Shown here piece by piece: positions 25,990 to 34,204 of a DNA stretch of 64,000 nt. The stretch's first letter is position 1. Every line of letters begins with the position of its first letter. Position numbers and translations under genes: made by a program. The DNA comes from Sphingomonas glacialis (GTDB taxonomy: Bacteria > Pseudomonadota > Alphaproteobacteria > Sphingomonadales > Sphingomonadaceae), in the NCBI RefSeq assembly GCF_014653575.1, contig NZ_BNAQ01000001.1, positions 682,001-746,000 of the forward strand. The letters run 5' to 3'. The notes beneath the pieces were generated by a model. It saw nothing but the letters and a program-made list of their open reading frames with translations, ran no database searches and was not told the DNA's origin.

Positions 25990-26689
25990 CGCCTTCCTCT
26001 TCAACCGAAGCCGCGCCGCCGAGCGCTTCGTAGCGCCGGTCGGTGAGCCATTGCAGCCGCTTCGCCTGCGTCACGAGCACGCGCCGCAAACCGCCTTGCA
26101 CTTTTCGTTCAGAGACGACCTGTGCCAACCGGGAGATGATCAGCGCCCGCCGCGCGATCCGGAAATCCGGATGCGACCGCAACTCGAACACCCGGTCGGA
26201 CACGATGCGTTGCCTGAACGATGGCGGAGGCGTGATCGCGACCGTCCCGACGGGCGGGTCTTTCTCGTTGAGGATCGCTTTGAACTGCGATGCCTGAACA
26301 GCCTGCTCAGTAATGAAGCGCTCAAGCGCGTCCAGCTGCTGCCTGGCGCCTGCATCGGTTCTTCCGATGTCCTGCAATTCAGGAAGCGGCCAGACCTCGA
26401 TCTCAAACACCTCGAAGGGATCAAGGACCGACATCGCAACCGCGTCGGTGCGCTGATTGGTCAGATGTCGCCCGATGCGGGTGCGCACTCTCTCGTTCGT
26501 CTGCCCGACGTAGATCGGCTCGCCGTCATAGTCGAAGAAAGCGTAGACGCCCCATTTATAATTGCCAATCTTCCGCGTCCCGCCGGTGGCGTCGGTAAAC
26601 ATGCTGTCCAGATACAGCGCCAGATTTGCGCGGAGGTCCTCGGTCTCGAATGGCGGGAAATTAACGGAATCGGGGTCTCGTTCGGTCAT
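25976..26689 (-). CDS. GIY-YIG nuclease-domain protein
   Basis: A 237-residue protein with a GIY-YIG core at about residues 43-115: GVY at 47-49, YVG at 60-62 (EPIYVGQTNERVRTRIGRH). The C-terminal part is predicted helical with no recognised domain. Position in a methylase operon between the PD-(D/E)xK-like gene (12-base gap) and vsr (14-base overlap) suggests it is the restriction nuclease or an accessory nuclease of the system; the target is unknown. Confidence 0.85.
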   Translation of the reverse strand: MTERDPDSVNFPPFETEDLRANLALYLDSMFTDATGGTRKIGNYKWGVYAFFDYDGEPIYVGQTNERVRTRIGRHLTNQRTDAVAMSVLDPFEVFEIEVWPLPELQDIGRTDAGARQQLDALERFITEQAVQASQFKAILNEKDPPVGTVAITPPPSFRQRIVSDRVFELRSHPDFRIARRALIISRLAQVVSERKVQGGLRRVLVTQAKRLQWLTDRRYEALGGAASVEEEGDDDA

Positions 26690-26701
26690 GCCGAAACCCT
26701 A

Positions 26702-27556
26702 TCAGACCCGGCGTAGCGGCGTCATCTCCGATTCCTGCTGCACGACCCCCGCCCTGCGGACGGTGGTCTTCCGCAAAAGCTCAGCCCCTTGGCTCGCCAT
26801 ATCGAAATCAACATAATTCACCTCCTCGTCCAGCCCGCCAAAGCACAGGTGGAACGCCGACAACAGCTCGACCGCCAGAAGCGGCTGCGCAGCGGCGTGC
26901 GGCGCGGCCAACGACGGGATCGCCGCCGGGAACAGGTAGATGCAGGCGGGCGGCGTCCGGAACGGGCCGACGTCCGTGAGGCGGCCCGCGTCCACCCCGA
27001 GCTTGGGGCATGGCCGGCCAAGCGTGCCGCAGACCATATCCCAGATCACCAGCCCATCGACCGGCCGATTGCTGGAGATCATTTCCGCGCTGAGCCGGGT
27101 ACGAATGCCGGACCAGGCGTTGCGCCGCGGATTGGCCCCCTGGTTGGTGCAGATGCTCCAGATGACGAACTCATCGGCGTTCGCGGGCCGCTCAAAAATC
27201 GTCGTGTTGTTGCCGTCGAGGCACCCTTTCAGATCGATGATCGCGGTGCGGCCGCTCTTGAGCCTGACGACGTAATCGTTGCGATTGGCGTCTACGGTAA
27301 GATCCCAGCCCGCGATGAATTCCTCGTCCTCCATGTGGTTCAGGACATGCTGCACGAATTCCCGCTTGCCGCGCATCGTCGCCGAATACTGGCCGCGGAC
27401 GCGCTCAACCGCGCCGCGAAACAGGCCGGAATTATAGAAATCCTTTTCGTCAAGGCCGTGGTCGCCCAGTTTGTGGGCTTCCATCTTAAGCACTTCTGCG
27501 AAGCGTTCAATCTGATCGCGTAAATCCAAATTTTGCTCGCAGGGGATTATGCTCAC
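26702..27556 (-). CDS. Putative type II restriction endonuclease
   Basis: A 284-residue protein not assigned to a known family. A possible PD-(D/E)xK site is Asp94 with Asp108-x-Lys110 in GRTAIIDLKGCLDG. The GTG start at 27556 overlaps the methylase stop codon (GTGA), which fits tight coupling of methylase and endonuclease. The alternative start further in (MEAHKLGDHG) would remove 24 residues. Restriction activity is inferred from position and this motif only. Confidence 0.65.
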   Translation of the reverse strand: MSIIPCEQNLDLRDQIERFAEVLKMEAHKLGDHGLDEKDFYNSGLFRGAVERVRGQYSATMRGKREFVQHVLNHMEDEEFIAGWDLTVDANRNDYVVRLKSGRTAIIDLKGCLDGNNTTIFERPANADEFVIWSICTNQGANPRRNAWSGIRTRLSAEMISSNRPVDGLVIWDMVCGTLGRPCPKLGVDAGRLTDVGPFRTPPACIYLFPAAIPSLAAPHAAAQPLLAVELLSAFHLCFGGLDEEVNYVDFDMASQGAELLRKTTVRRAGVVQQESEMTPLRRV

Positions 27557-28701
27557 GCGGCTTGACGCATCCGCGCTGCGACGAAACCTAGCAAAGGCTC
27601 CAGCAAATGTGTGGCGAGATGACGCACAACAGGCACAGCGACTCCGTCTCCAGTAAGATGATAGGCCTCGTTGTAGTTCTTCGGCAATATATACTCGTCC
27701 GGCAAGCCCATCAGCCGCGCCGTCTCCCGCGACGACATCAGCCGCGACCGGATCGTGTTCCCCTCGATCACGAGGATCGTCTGACGGCTGGAACCGCCAG
27801 CGGGCGTCCGCAGGCAACCTGCCACATCGTCAAAGCGCACCTCGGCGCGCTGCACCTTGGCCCCGCGCTCATCCAGCCGGGTGCGCTTGTACACTCCGCC
27901 AACCATGCGCCGCTTGGCGCGCTTGGCCACCGCGACCTTCGCATGGTTAAGAGCGGACATCATGCCCAGCAGCTGTTTAGTCTCCGCAGGCGTATGCCAG
28001 TTCACGCTGGTAGGGTTTTCCTCGATCAGGTCGGCGAAAGTCGAGTTGCGATGCGGCGGCGCCGGCACGTTCCACCAGAGCCAAGCCGCCTTAGCCTTCT
28101 TCGAAATCCCCTCAGTGGCGTTGCACAGGCCGCGCGTATGAAACGGCTCGATCGGACCGGGCGCAAGCAAAGCCGGGTCGATCTCAACGTCCTCATGTAC
28201 GCCGATCACGAACAGGCGGGGGCGCGATTGAGGCACGAACAGCGCGGCGTTCACGACCAGCGCGCCGTAGCGGTAGCCCGCGTCCGCGAAGGTCTGGCAG
28301 ATCGCCTGAAAGTCCTTGCCGTCATGCGACGTCAGCGCGCCGCAGACGTTTTCCAGCACAATCAGCTTAGGCGCGCGCTCGTCCGCGATCAGGCCCTTAA
28401 CGACGTCCCAGAAGGGATAAAAGGTGCCTGAGCGCTCGCCTTGCAGTCCCGCCCCGCCCCCCGCCAGCGACAGGTCTTGGCAGGGGAATGATCCCCACAC
28501 CAAGTCCGCCACGCCCGCGAGATCAGCGGCGCCGATCTTCTTCACATCGCCAATCTTGAGTTCGCCGCCCATTCCCCAGTTGGCTTGATAGGTCATGCCC
28601 TTCTTGTGATCGAAGTCGTTCGCGAACAGGCAATTCCAGTCAGCGCCTAAACCGGCGCGCGCCATGCCGCCGCCTGCGAAGAATTCATAGAAGCTAGGCA
28701 T
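27553..28701 (-). CDS. DNA (cytosine-5) methyltransferase
   Basis: Methylates cytosine in a specific DNA sequence using SAM, protecting the host from the partner nuclease. The 382-residue protein has motif I FFAGGG at 7-12, motif IV with the catalytic Cys (SFPCQDLS, Cys74), motif VI LENVCGAL and motif VIII QSRPRLFVIG, then a variable target-recognition region from about 200 and a late NYNEAYHLTGDGVAVPVV motif. ATG 28701 is chosen because upstream residues are not methylase-like. It overlaps the RHH gene by 8 bases. Confidence 0.93.
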   Translation of the reverse strand: MPSFYEFFAGGGMARAGLGADWNCLFANDFDHKKGMTYQANWGMGGELKIGDVKKIGAADLAGVADLVWGSFPCQDLSLAGGGAGLQGERSGTFYPFWDVVKGLIADERAPKLIVLENVCGALTSHDGKDFQAICQTFADAGYRYGALVVNAALFVPQSRPRLFVIGVHEDVEIDPALLAPGPIEPFHTRGLCNATEGISKKAKAAWLWWNVPAPPHRNSTFADLIEENPTSVNWHTPAETKQLLGMMSALNHAKVAVAKRAKRRMVGGVYKRTRLDERGAKVQRAEVRFDDVAGCLRTPAGGSSRQTILVIEGNTIRSRLMSSRETARLMGLPDEYILPKNYNEAYHLTGDGVAVPVVRHLATHLLEPLLGFVAARMRQAA

Positions 28702-28903
28702 TGCGCACCCGCCCCAGCGTCGTCGCGTCCGCAGCCTCGGCGTCGCGCGCGAGCTTTTCGTCGATCGCTTCGGCGATCCATGTGTTGCGGGATATTCTGC
28801 CTGGACGCGCGCCGCGCGCCGCATCAATGGCCTGGAAAGTCTCGCCCGACAGGCGAAGGTTGATGCGGTCCAGGTCCGCCACGTTGGTTCCGTTTGTGCT
28901 CAT
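28694..28903 (-). CDS. Small ribbon-helix-helix regulator of the restriction operon
   Basis: A 69-residue protein with a likely ribbon-helix-helix fold: a strand RINLRLSG, then helices ETFQAIDAARGA and RNTWIAEAIDEKLARDAE. Such CopG/Arc-type proteins bind DNA as dimers and often control their own operon. It is the first gene, overlaps the methylase start by 8 bases, and its ATG is directly preceded by a palindrome that could be its own operator. Confidence 0.75.
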   Translation of the reverse strand: MSTNGTNVADLDRINLRLSGETFQAIDAARGARPGRISRNTWIAEAIDEKLARDAEAADATTLGRVRNA

Positions 28904-28920
28904 GGCGCCATATTGGCGCC
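28904..28920 (-). promoter_or_regulatory. Candidate operator abutting the RHH start codon
   Basis: ggcgccatattggcgcc is a 7-bp dyad with a 3-base centre, placed directly next to the ATG (28901-28903) where a ribosome-binding site would be. Binding here by the RHH protein would block the whole methylase-nuclease operon. This is inference from position and symmetry. Confidence 0.45.
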
Positions 28921-29072
28921 TTTTCCGCCTTTGTCCAGCACTTTGTTCTCACCATGTTCTAAATTCTATTCGGGTACGCCGCTAGCCAAAAATTTAGCTG
29001 CGAAGATGATTTACAAGATTTCTGACCGCACCAACTGCAAAACGGCGAAAGATCAGCACGCCCACGGAACGG

Positions 29073-29359
29073 ATGGCCCGGGCGCAGCTGGCCGCCGATA
29101 AAGCCAGAGACCGGCAACCAGGCAGGTCGAGACATACGAGGCGATCGGGAAACAGCGGCAACGGAAGCTCGACACCCGACGCAAGATTATTGCGGGTGCA
29201 TTTGCGCTGGAGCATATGCTGTTCGACGGGCGCTATGCGCAGGCCCTGCGGGCGCTGATCGACGAATATGTGACCCGCGATCAGGACCGGGCGTTGTTCG
29301 ATCTGCCGCCGCTGCCGGACGACGACCAGCGCCGGGTCAATCCGCCGCGTGCCTATTAA
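29073..29359 (+). pseudogene. Small basic protein, frameshifted; possible mobilisation-protein remnant
   Basis: The first part MARAQLAADKARDRQ reads from ATG 29073. A longer, well-formed continuation (ETYEAIGKQRQRKLDTRRKI, then AGAFALEHMLFDGRYAQALR to NPPRAY) reads in another frame up to the stop at 29357-29359. The shift falls near 29112-29125. The basic helix followed by an acidic tail resembles small accessory mobilisation proteins of plasmids, but I cannot name the family with confidence. Confidence 0.5.
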
Positions 29360-29441
29360 GAGCGAACTTAAGCCCCCGCCTTACAACGGCAGGGTGACAA
29401 ACCGCGATGCGCCGCCATCACCCTACCCGACTGGGACGCTG

Positions 29442-31778
29442 TTAAGCCGCCGCTTTAGTTGAGAATACGCACGGCTCGGCGTCCGTAGGCGCGGCAAATA
29501 CCGGCCACCAGAAATGATGCTGCGTCCAACCTCGTTCACGCCCTCCCTGCTGCTGTAGAAGCACCAACGCGGGTTTAGACCGCGGCTCGTCCAAGACTTT
29601 CCGCCGAAGCGCCGTACCGAGGATCGACCGTCCAGACTTGTCGCCCGATCCGCTGCGAGACAGGTTTCGGCCTGTCTCGGCCAACACCAGCAACGTGCCA
29701 TCGCCGTCTTCGTCAATGTCGGCGTAATAGTCGATCAAGGCGCGCATCGCGTCCCACTCGAAGTCCACCGAGTCAAATTCCATGCTATCTTCAATCGCGT
29801 CGATAATGGCGCGAGCGGCCTTCTTGTCGATCTTGATGAATTCGCCCGTATCGCGCCATTCAGGCTTAATCAGCTTTTCGAGAAGAGCTTGCACCGCCGT
29901 CATCGCCCTCCCGCCCTTAGTCTGAAAATCGGTCGGAAGAAGCATGTCGTCCGCAGACACCGCAACGACGTCGCTGAGCGCTATTTTGTTGGGCGCGCAA
30001 GGCCTAATCCGACTCGCAGCGTCAGTCTGGATGAAAACGACGCCCTTATCGTTGGCGCCGGTTTCAAACGCCCGTCTTAGCGCATTTTCCAGCGTGTTTA
30101 TGGTGTAGAGCCGATCGTACACGGCGCGAGAGGTATAAAAGCGCGTGACGGCGAGATCCCGCAAATCACGATTCCCGTACATGCGGGAATGCTGCAACAC
30201 GGTGTCCGCCTGCATCGTTTTTGGGTTACGCCCATAGTAAAATGAAATCAGGTTCGGAATCGTGATGCCGCGATCCAGAATATTGCCGCCCACCCAGATG
30301 TTGTAAGGCGTCCGAAGCTTAAGCTCGGCGTTGGCGTCGAGCAGCGCCATGACGTCTCCATCCGAATTGACTTTCTCGACAACGACATCGTCGCTCTGCA
30401 ACGCGTCAATGAAGGCGTCGAACGCCTCATCGCGAGGCGGCATTCGCCCTTTATCGTTGGCGACCGACACCGCCAGATCATCATAAGCCGCATCGAACAT
30501 CGGCCGTAGGCGCGCGGGATCGCTTTCGGCTGCTTTAACGGTCGCTTCGAAAATCCAATCAATCACCTGATCCTGCCACGCATGCGCTGCGCGCTGAATG
30601 TCATTATGGATGACCATCGCATATTTTTTTGTTTTGACGCCGGTCTCACGCTGCTGCCATTGCCGCACGCCCGCCGCCACCACAAATGTCGTGATCGCTC
30701 GCCGTAGCCCCTCAGTATTATCGCTCTCAAGAACGTTGTTCAGATTGATGCGTCGCTTGTCCGGTCGGCGCAGCGCGTCCTGCTCATCCTCAGAGACTTC
30801 AACGATCAATTTCGTGCAGGGATCACTGTCATCGAAAGCGCCAAAATACTGATCACCACCGACGTAGCCGCCGTGGATCGGCAGTAGCTCGGTGAAAGCG
30901 GGACGCTTGGGCTTAAAGACGTAACTCCCCCCGTCGGACGTCTCCTCGTAGCCTTTCGGCTGAAGATAAAGAGAATAAGGCGTAGCAGTGACCTGAAGAA
31001 ACGCGACGCCCCGGCTCATTGCGCGGAGTTGGTCGATTTGATCCGCGATCGTACCCTGCGTCACGACCGTTTCGCCCTTTTTCTTGACGAACCGCACGCT
31101 CGCCAAATCGGCCTCATCATCGACGATAAGGACTCTACGGTTCTGAAGGCCGTCATGAGCACCCATAAAGGCGATCAGTCGCTCCATATTTTTTGCCTGT
31201 TTTTTAGCGACAACGACGATCTTTCGCCGCAGTTCGCTCCGGGTCAACTTGCCCGGCAAGTTCATGATATCAAGCACCAGAAATTCGTCGTCTTCGATAA
31301 ATTCTGCGAAATCGACGCTCAAGCGCCTCACGGTCTGCGCCGATAGCGTCTTGGTTCCCTTCGTCAGCACCAGGGCGATGTCGTACCCGCTGTCAAACGC
31401 CTTTGCGATCACGCCTACGAAACCACGGGTTTTGCCAGACTGGATTTTACCCAGCAGCATGCCTGGGCTGTCCCCGGTGGTGGTGTTATCTTGCAGTCGA
31501 TCAACGATATTCTCGATGCACGCCGCGAGCTGATCGTCGTCGTTACGGTTGATTTTTAAGCGCGAGTAATAGGAGGACTCGTCTTTAAGAGCACCGAGCT
31601 TTCGGTTGTTACGCTTCAGCCACGCGCGAACCTGCGACTTTCGAAACACCGGACCAGAGGCAAGTTCCGTGAGCGGCAATGGAAAATCAGCCGAGCGTGA
31701 ACGCCAGTTCGTCACCGCCTGACTGGAAACTCCAGACATTACGGCAATCTCGTTGATCCCTACCAGCTCATGTTCCAT
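29442..31778 (-). CDS. Z1-domain ATPase with N-terminal helix-turn-helix
   Basis: A 778-residue protein. Residues 5-55 form an AlpA/MerR-like DNA-binding region (INEIAVMSGVSSQAVTNWRS). The Z1-type P-loop ATPase follows: Walker A GKIQSGKT at 110-117, Walker B DDEAD at 220-224, and QVTATPYS. Motifs such as NIWVGGNILDRGITIPN and QHSRMYGNRD further resemble superfamily 2 helicase C-terminal motifs. Z1 proteins are known mainly beside C5 methylases and Vsr in restriction-like systems, as here. ATG 31778 has AGGAGG 5 bases upstream. Confidence 0.88.
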   Translation of the reverse strand: MEHELVGINEIAVMSGVSSQAVTNWRSRSADFPLPLTELASGPVFRKSQVRAWLKRNNRKLGALKDESSYYSRLKINRNDDDQLAACIENIVDRLQDNTTTGDSPGMLLGKIQSGKTRGFVGVIAKAFDSGYDIALVLTKGTKTLSAQTVRRLSVDFAEFIEDDEFLVLDIMNLPGKLTRSELRRKIVVVAKKQAKNMERLIAFMGAHDGLQNRRVLIVDDEADLASVRFVKKKGETVVTQGTIADQIDQLRAMSRGVAFLQVTATPYSLYLQPKGYEETSDGGSYVFKPKRPAFTELLPIHGGYVGGDQYFGAFDDSDPCTKLIVEVSEDEQDALRRPDKRRINLNNVLESDNTEGLRRAITTFVVAAGVRQWQQRETGVKTKKYAMVIHNDIQRAAHAWQDQVIDWIFEATVKAAESDPARLRPMFDAAYDDLAVSVANDKGRMPPRDEAFDAFIDALQSDDVVVEKVNSDGDVMALLDANAELKLRTPYNIWVGGNILDRGITIPNLISFYYGRNPKTMQADTVLQHSRMYGNRDLRDLAVTRFYTSRAVYDRLYTINTLENALRRAFETGANDKGVVFIQTDAASRIRPCAPNKIALSDVVAVSADDMLLPTDFQTKGGRAMTAVQALLEKLIKPEWRDTGEFIKIDKKAARAIIDAIEDSMEFDSVDFEWDAMRALIDYYADIDEDGDGTLLVLAETGRNLSRSGSGDKSGRSILGTALRRKVLDEPRSKPALVLLQQQGGRERGWTQHHFWWPVFAAPTDAEPCVFSTKAAA

Positions 31779-31807
31779 TACAGCCTCCTGTGTAAGATGC
31801 ACACACC

Positions 31808-31820
31808 GTGTACGATACAC
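31808..31820. promoter_or_regulatory. Candidate operator upstream of the Z1 gene
   Basis: gtgtacgatacac is an exact 5-bp dyad with a 3-base centre, 30 bases ahead of the Z1 start, inside an acacac-rich stretch (31798-31823). The Z1 protein carries its own DNA-binding domain, so autoregulation is possible. Confidence 0.4.
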
Positions 31821-31873
31821 ACAGAAGAGTCAACGGTGCTGATCGCGCTGCGCCCTTAACGGGCGGATGCTCG

Positions 31874-31918
31874 TGCGACCCCGGATCGGCGCCGCAAGGG
31901 CACCGATCCGGGGTCGCA
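31874..31918. repeat. Perfect 16-bp hairpin
   Basis: tgcgaccccggatcgg (31874-31889) and ccgatccggggtcgca (31903-31918) are exact inverted copies around a 13-base loop. There is no T run behind it, so a simple terminator is not obvious. It could be a transfer or replication site, an IS end or an RNA hairpin. Confidence 0.75.
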
Positions 31919-31974
31919 CCCGCAAGAGGTGTTCGCGAACCGGTGAACGGCTCGCGCCCATCGGGACTGTCCTG

Positions 31975-32130
31975 CTAGGCTAGGCTAGGCATGGTCATCA
32001 TCCTCGTAGGCGACGGGTGCCGGACGCCTGCGCGCTTAGCCTGGCGCAAGTTAATCAAGGCCGCGTGCAACGGATTCTCGATATGCGCCGCATGGAATTT
32101 CTGGATCATCTCGACGCTGGTGCGGCAGTG
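31975..32130 (-). pseudogene. C-terminal remnant of a phage-type tyrosine integrase
   Basis: On the minus strand a short frame reads KHCRTSVEMIQKFHAAHIEN and then LHAALINLRQAKRAGV, ending at the stop at 31975-31977. The pattern K-x-C-x-TSVEMI-x-K-(F/Y) followed by AAH matches the segment around the catalytic tyrosine position in phage integrases, though Tyr is replaced by His or Phe here. The rest of the gene is missing. Confidence 0.45.
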
Positions 32131-32539
32131 CTTGGGTCAGCGCCGAGGCGCTGGCGCGGCTCTCGACCAGGTATTGTCGTTCCTCCGTGGTGGCCCGAAC
32201 GTCCGGATCTGACAGGAGCCGCCGATCAAGCGTCACTAGGTACTTGGGCGGCAGCCGCCTGCTCTCGGTCAGTCTGTCTGCGGACTTATCCCGAGACGTC
32301 CAAATCCCGTTTTTCCAAGCGAGCAGCAATTCGCAAAACTCAATCGGGAACAGATCGAGATTACCGCTCGGTCGGCGATGGCGACACCCGGTCACATCTG
32401 CCCGCCGCGCTTCTGCGACAGCGGCCGGAGCATTCCCTCGACGCTCGGTTGCAGCGTCACCGTGCACGGGTGCGCCGATACTTCTGGCAAGGCCGTCTGC
32501 GATCGTTAGGTTCGGGTCGATTAATGGCCAGGAGCAATC

Positions 32540-34204
32540 ATGCGTCTCAATCCCCAGCACTTCACCGTCGCCAAGCTGATGCAGAGCAGGCTTTTCCGTA
32601 TCCCCGACTACCAGCGCGCATATTCCTGGCAGAAGCGGCAGCGCACTGATCTTTTCGAGGACATCAGGGAGGTGCACCGGACTGGTCGCGATCACTTCAT
32701 GGCGACCGTCGTCGGACTGGCACGGGACACGCGAATGATAGATGCCGACGAGTTCGGCGTTGTTGAACTCGTCGATGGGCAGCAGCGCATCACAACGCTC
32801 ATCATCCTCATCAAGGCGATCGAGAAGGCGCTAGACGCCGCCGATCAGACAGAGGGCAAGATAAGCGACGATCTCAGAAGGCTGTTGGTCAAGGGAGACG
32901 ATCACAACCTCGTGCTCCTACAGACCAACCACGACAGCAGCGACGTGTTCGCGAGCTACGTCAGGGACGGCAACATCAGACAGGACGCAATCGTCACGGC
33001 CGCCGACGAGAACGTCATCGATGCAGCGGTGGAGTGCGAGGCGTTCGTCGCCAAGTGGACCGAGATCGGTACGCTGGTCGAACTGGTCGCGACGATCCGT
33101 CACAAGCTATCGATGATCTACCACGAACTCGATGACGAAGGCACGGTGTACAGGGTCTTCGAGGTCCTCAACAGCCGCGGTCTGGACGTCCGGTGGATCG
33201 ACAAGACGAAGAGCCAGCTCATGGCGTCGATCTACGAATACGTGGAGAAGGGATCGAGAGCGGATGGGCTGCATGAGATGCAGACCATCTGGAAGGACGT
33301 CTATCGCCGGCTCGGCCTCGACGATGATCTCGGAGACGAGGCGCTTCGGTTCGCGGGTACTTGGTCGGACGATGCTCGTCCGAACCGTGTCCTCAGCGAA
33401 CAAGATGCGTCGGCGGCCTTACTGAAGGCTGCCGGGACCAAGCTGGCGACGATTGTGAAGGCGGCAGCTTGGCTAAAGGTGGTGGTCGCAAAGGTGGTGG
33501 ACCTGCACAACGATCAGCGCCGAGCGGCCGTGACCCGCATCGGGCAGGCTCGGTTCCTTGCCATCGCCATCATGCTTCGGGAATTTGACGAGAAGACCGA
33601 AGCGATGCTGCTTGGTGCGTGGGAACGGGTCACGTTCAGGATCTTCACTCTGGCCGGCAAGGACAGCCGGACCAAGGTCGGCGAGTACATCCGTCTGGGC
33701 TACGATGTTTTAAAGAACGAGATGGGCGCGGACGAGATACTGGAGGCGCTCGGCGGTCTGGCTGAAGGCTTTGACATTGATGACATCATCGATGAGGGCA
33801 CTTGGGACGAGTGGTATGGGGGCTACAATGAGGAGGTTCGGTACCTACTTTTCCGTTACGAGGAACATCTCGCATCCACCAGCGGCGTGAAGATCAATGA
33901 CTCCCAGTGGGCGAAGGTCTGGGCGGCCGACCCGGCCAAGTCTATCGAGCACATCATGCCGCAGAGTTCCGGGAAGGGATATGTACACGGGCTTGGCAAT
34001 CTGACGATGCTTCCGCCGGGCGTGAACTCGTCGCTGAAGGACAAGCCCCCCGAAGACAAGGCATTGCGCTACGTCGAATGCGGGATGAACGCGACTATGG
34101 CCGTTGGTCGTGAAATCGAAGCTGGTCTGAAATGGAACAAGGAAGCGGTGCAGGACCGTGCCGCCAAAATCGAAGTATTCGTGCGGGCTGAGTGGGGAGA
34201 CTGA
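32540..34204 (+). CDS. GmrSD-like DUF262/DUF1524 protein
   Basis: A 554-residue protein. The N-terminal DUF262 (GmrS-like, ParB-fold NTP-using) domain has FRIPDYQRAYSW at 19-30 and ELVDGQQRITTL near 76. The C-terminal DUF1524 HNH-type nuclease domain has SIEHIMPQSS at 468-477 and LGNLTMLP. Proteins with this pairing include GmrSD-type IV restriction enzymes that cut modified phage DNA. It stands alone on its strand; it may work alone or with the island's other nucleases. The start lies within GCAATCATGCG without a strong ribosome-binding site. Confidence 0.88.
   Translation: MRLNPQHFTVAKLMQSRLFRIPDYQRAYSWQKRQRTDLFEDIREVHRTGRDHFMATVVGLARDTRMIDADEFGVVELVDGQQRITTLIILIKAIEKALDAADQTEGKISDDLRRLLVKGDDHNLVLLQTNHDSSDVFASYVRDGNIRQDAIVTAADENVIDAAVECEAFVAKWTEIGTLVELVATIRHKLSMIYHELDDEGTVYRVFEVLNSRGLDVRWIDKTKSQLMASIYEYVEKGSRADGLHEMQTIWKDVYRRLGLDDDLGDEALRFAGTWSDDARPNRVLSEQDASAALLKAAGTKLATIVKAAAWLKVVVAKVVDLHNDQRRAAVTRIGQARFLAIAIMLREFDEKTEAMLLGAWERVTFRIFTLAGKDSRTKVGEYIRLGYDVLKNEMGADEILEALGGLAEGFDIDDIIDEGTWDEWYGGYNEEVRYLLFRYEEHLASTSGVKINDSQWAKVWAADPAKSIEHIMPQSSGKGYVHGLGNLTMLPPGVNSSLKDKPPEDKALRYVECGMNATMAVGREIEAGLKWNKEAVQDRAAKIEVFVRAEWGD

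Larger units (their letters stand above)
31821..32539. other. Mostly non-coding stretch with a long hairpin and an integrase remnant
   Basis: This 719-base interval before the GmrSD-like gene holds a 16-bp perfect hairpin (31874-31918), three tandem copies of ctagg-c type units (31975-31990), and a broken integrase end. The rest (about 32135-32539) shows no gene I can support. Confidence 0.5.

Noticed and set aside
24889..26004. A single 371-residue fusion of Vsr N-terminus and HNH-like protein
   Set aside because: The middle of this frame has no similarity to Vsr, while the correct Vsr C-terminus lies in another frame and ends exactly at an ATGA start for the HNH-like protein. A frameshift explains it better than a fusion.
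27556..27817. N-terminal extension of the putative restriction endonuclease to an upstream start
   Set aside because: The extension overlaps the conserved end of the cytosine methylase and its sequence is an out-of-frame shadow; the GTG at 27556 with GTGA overlap is more consistent.
32135..32695. Minus-strand open frame upstream of the integrase remnant as a full gene
   Set aside because: It overlaps the start of the well-supported GmrSD-like gene and most of it has no recognisable pattern.
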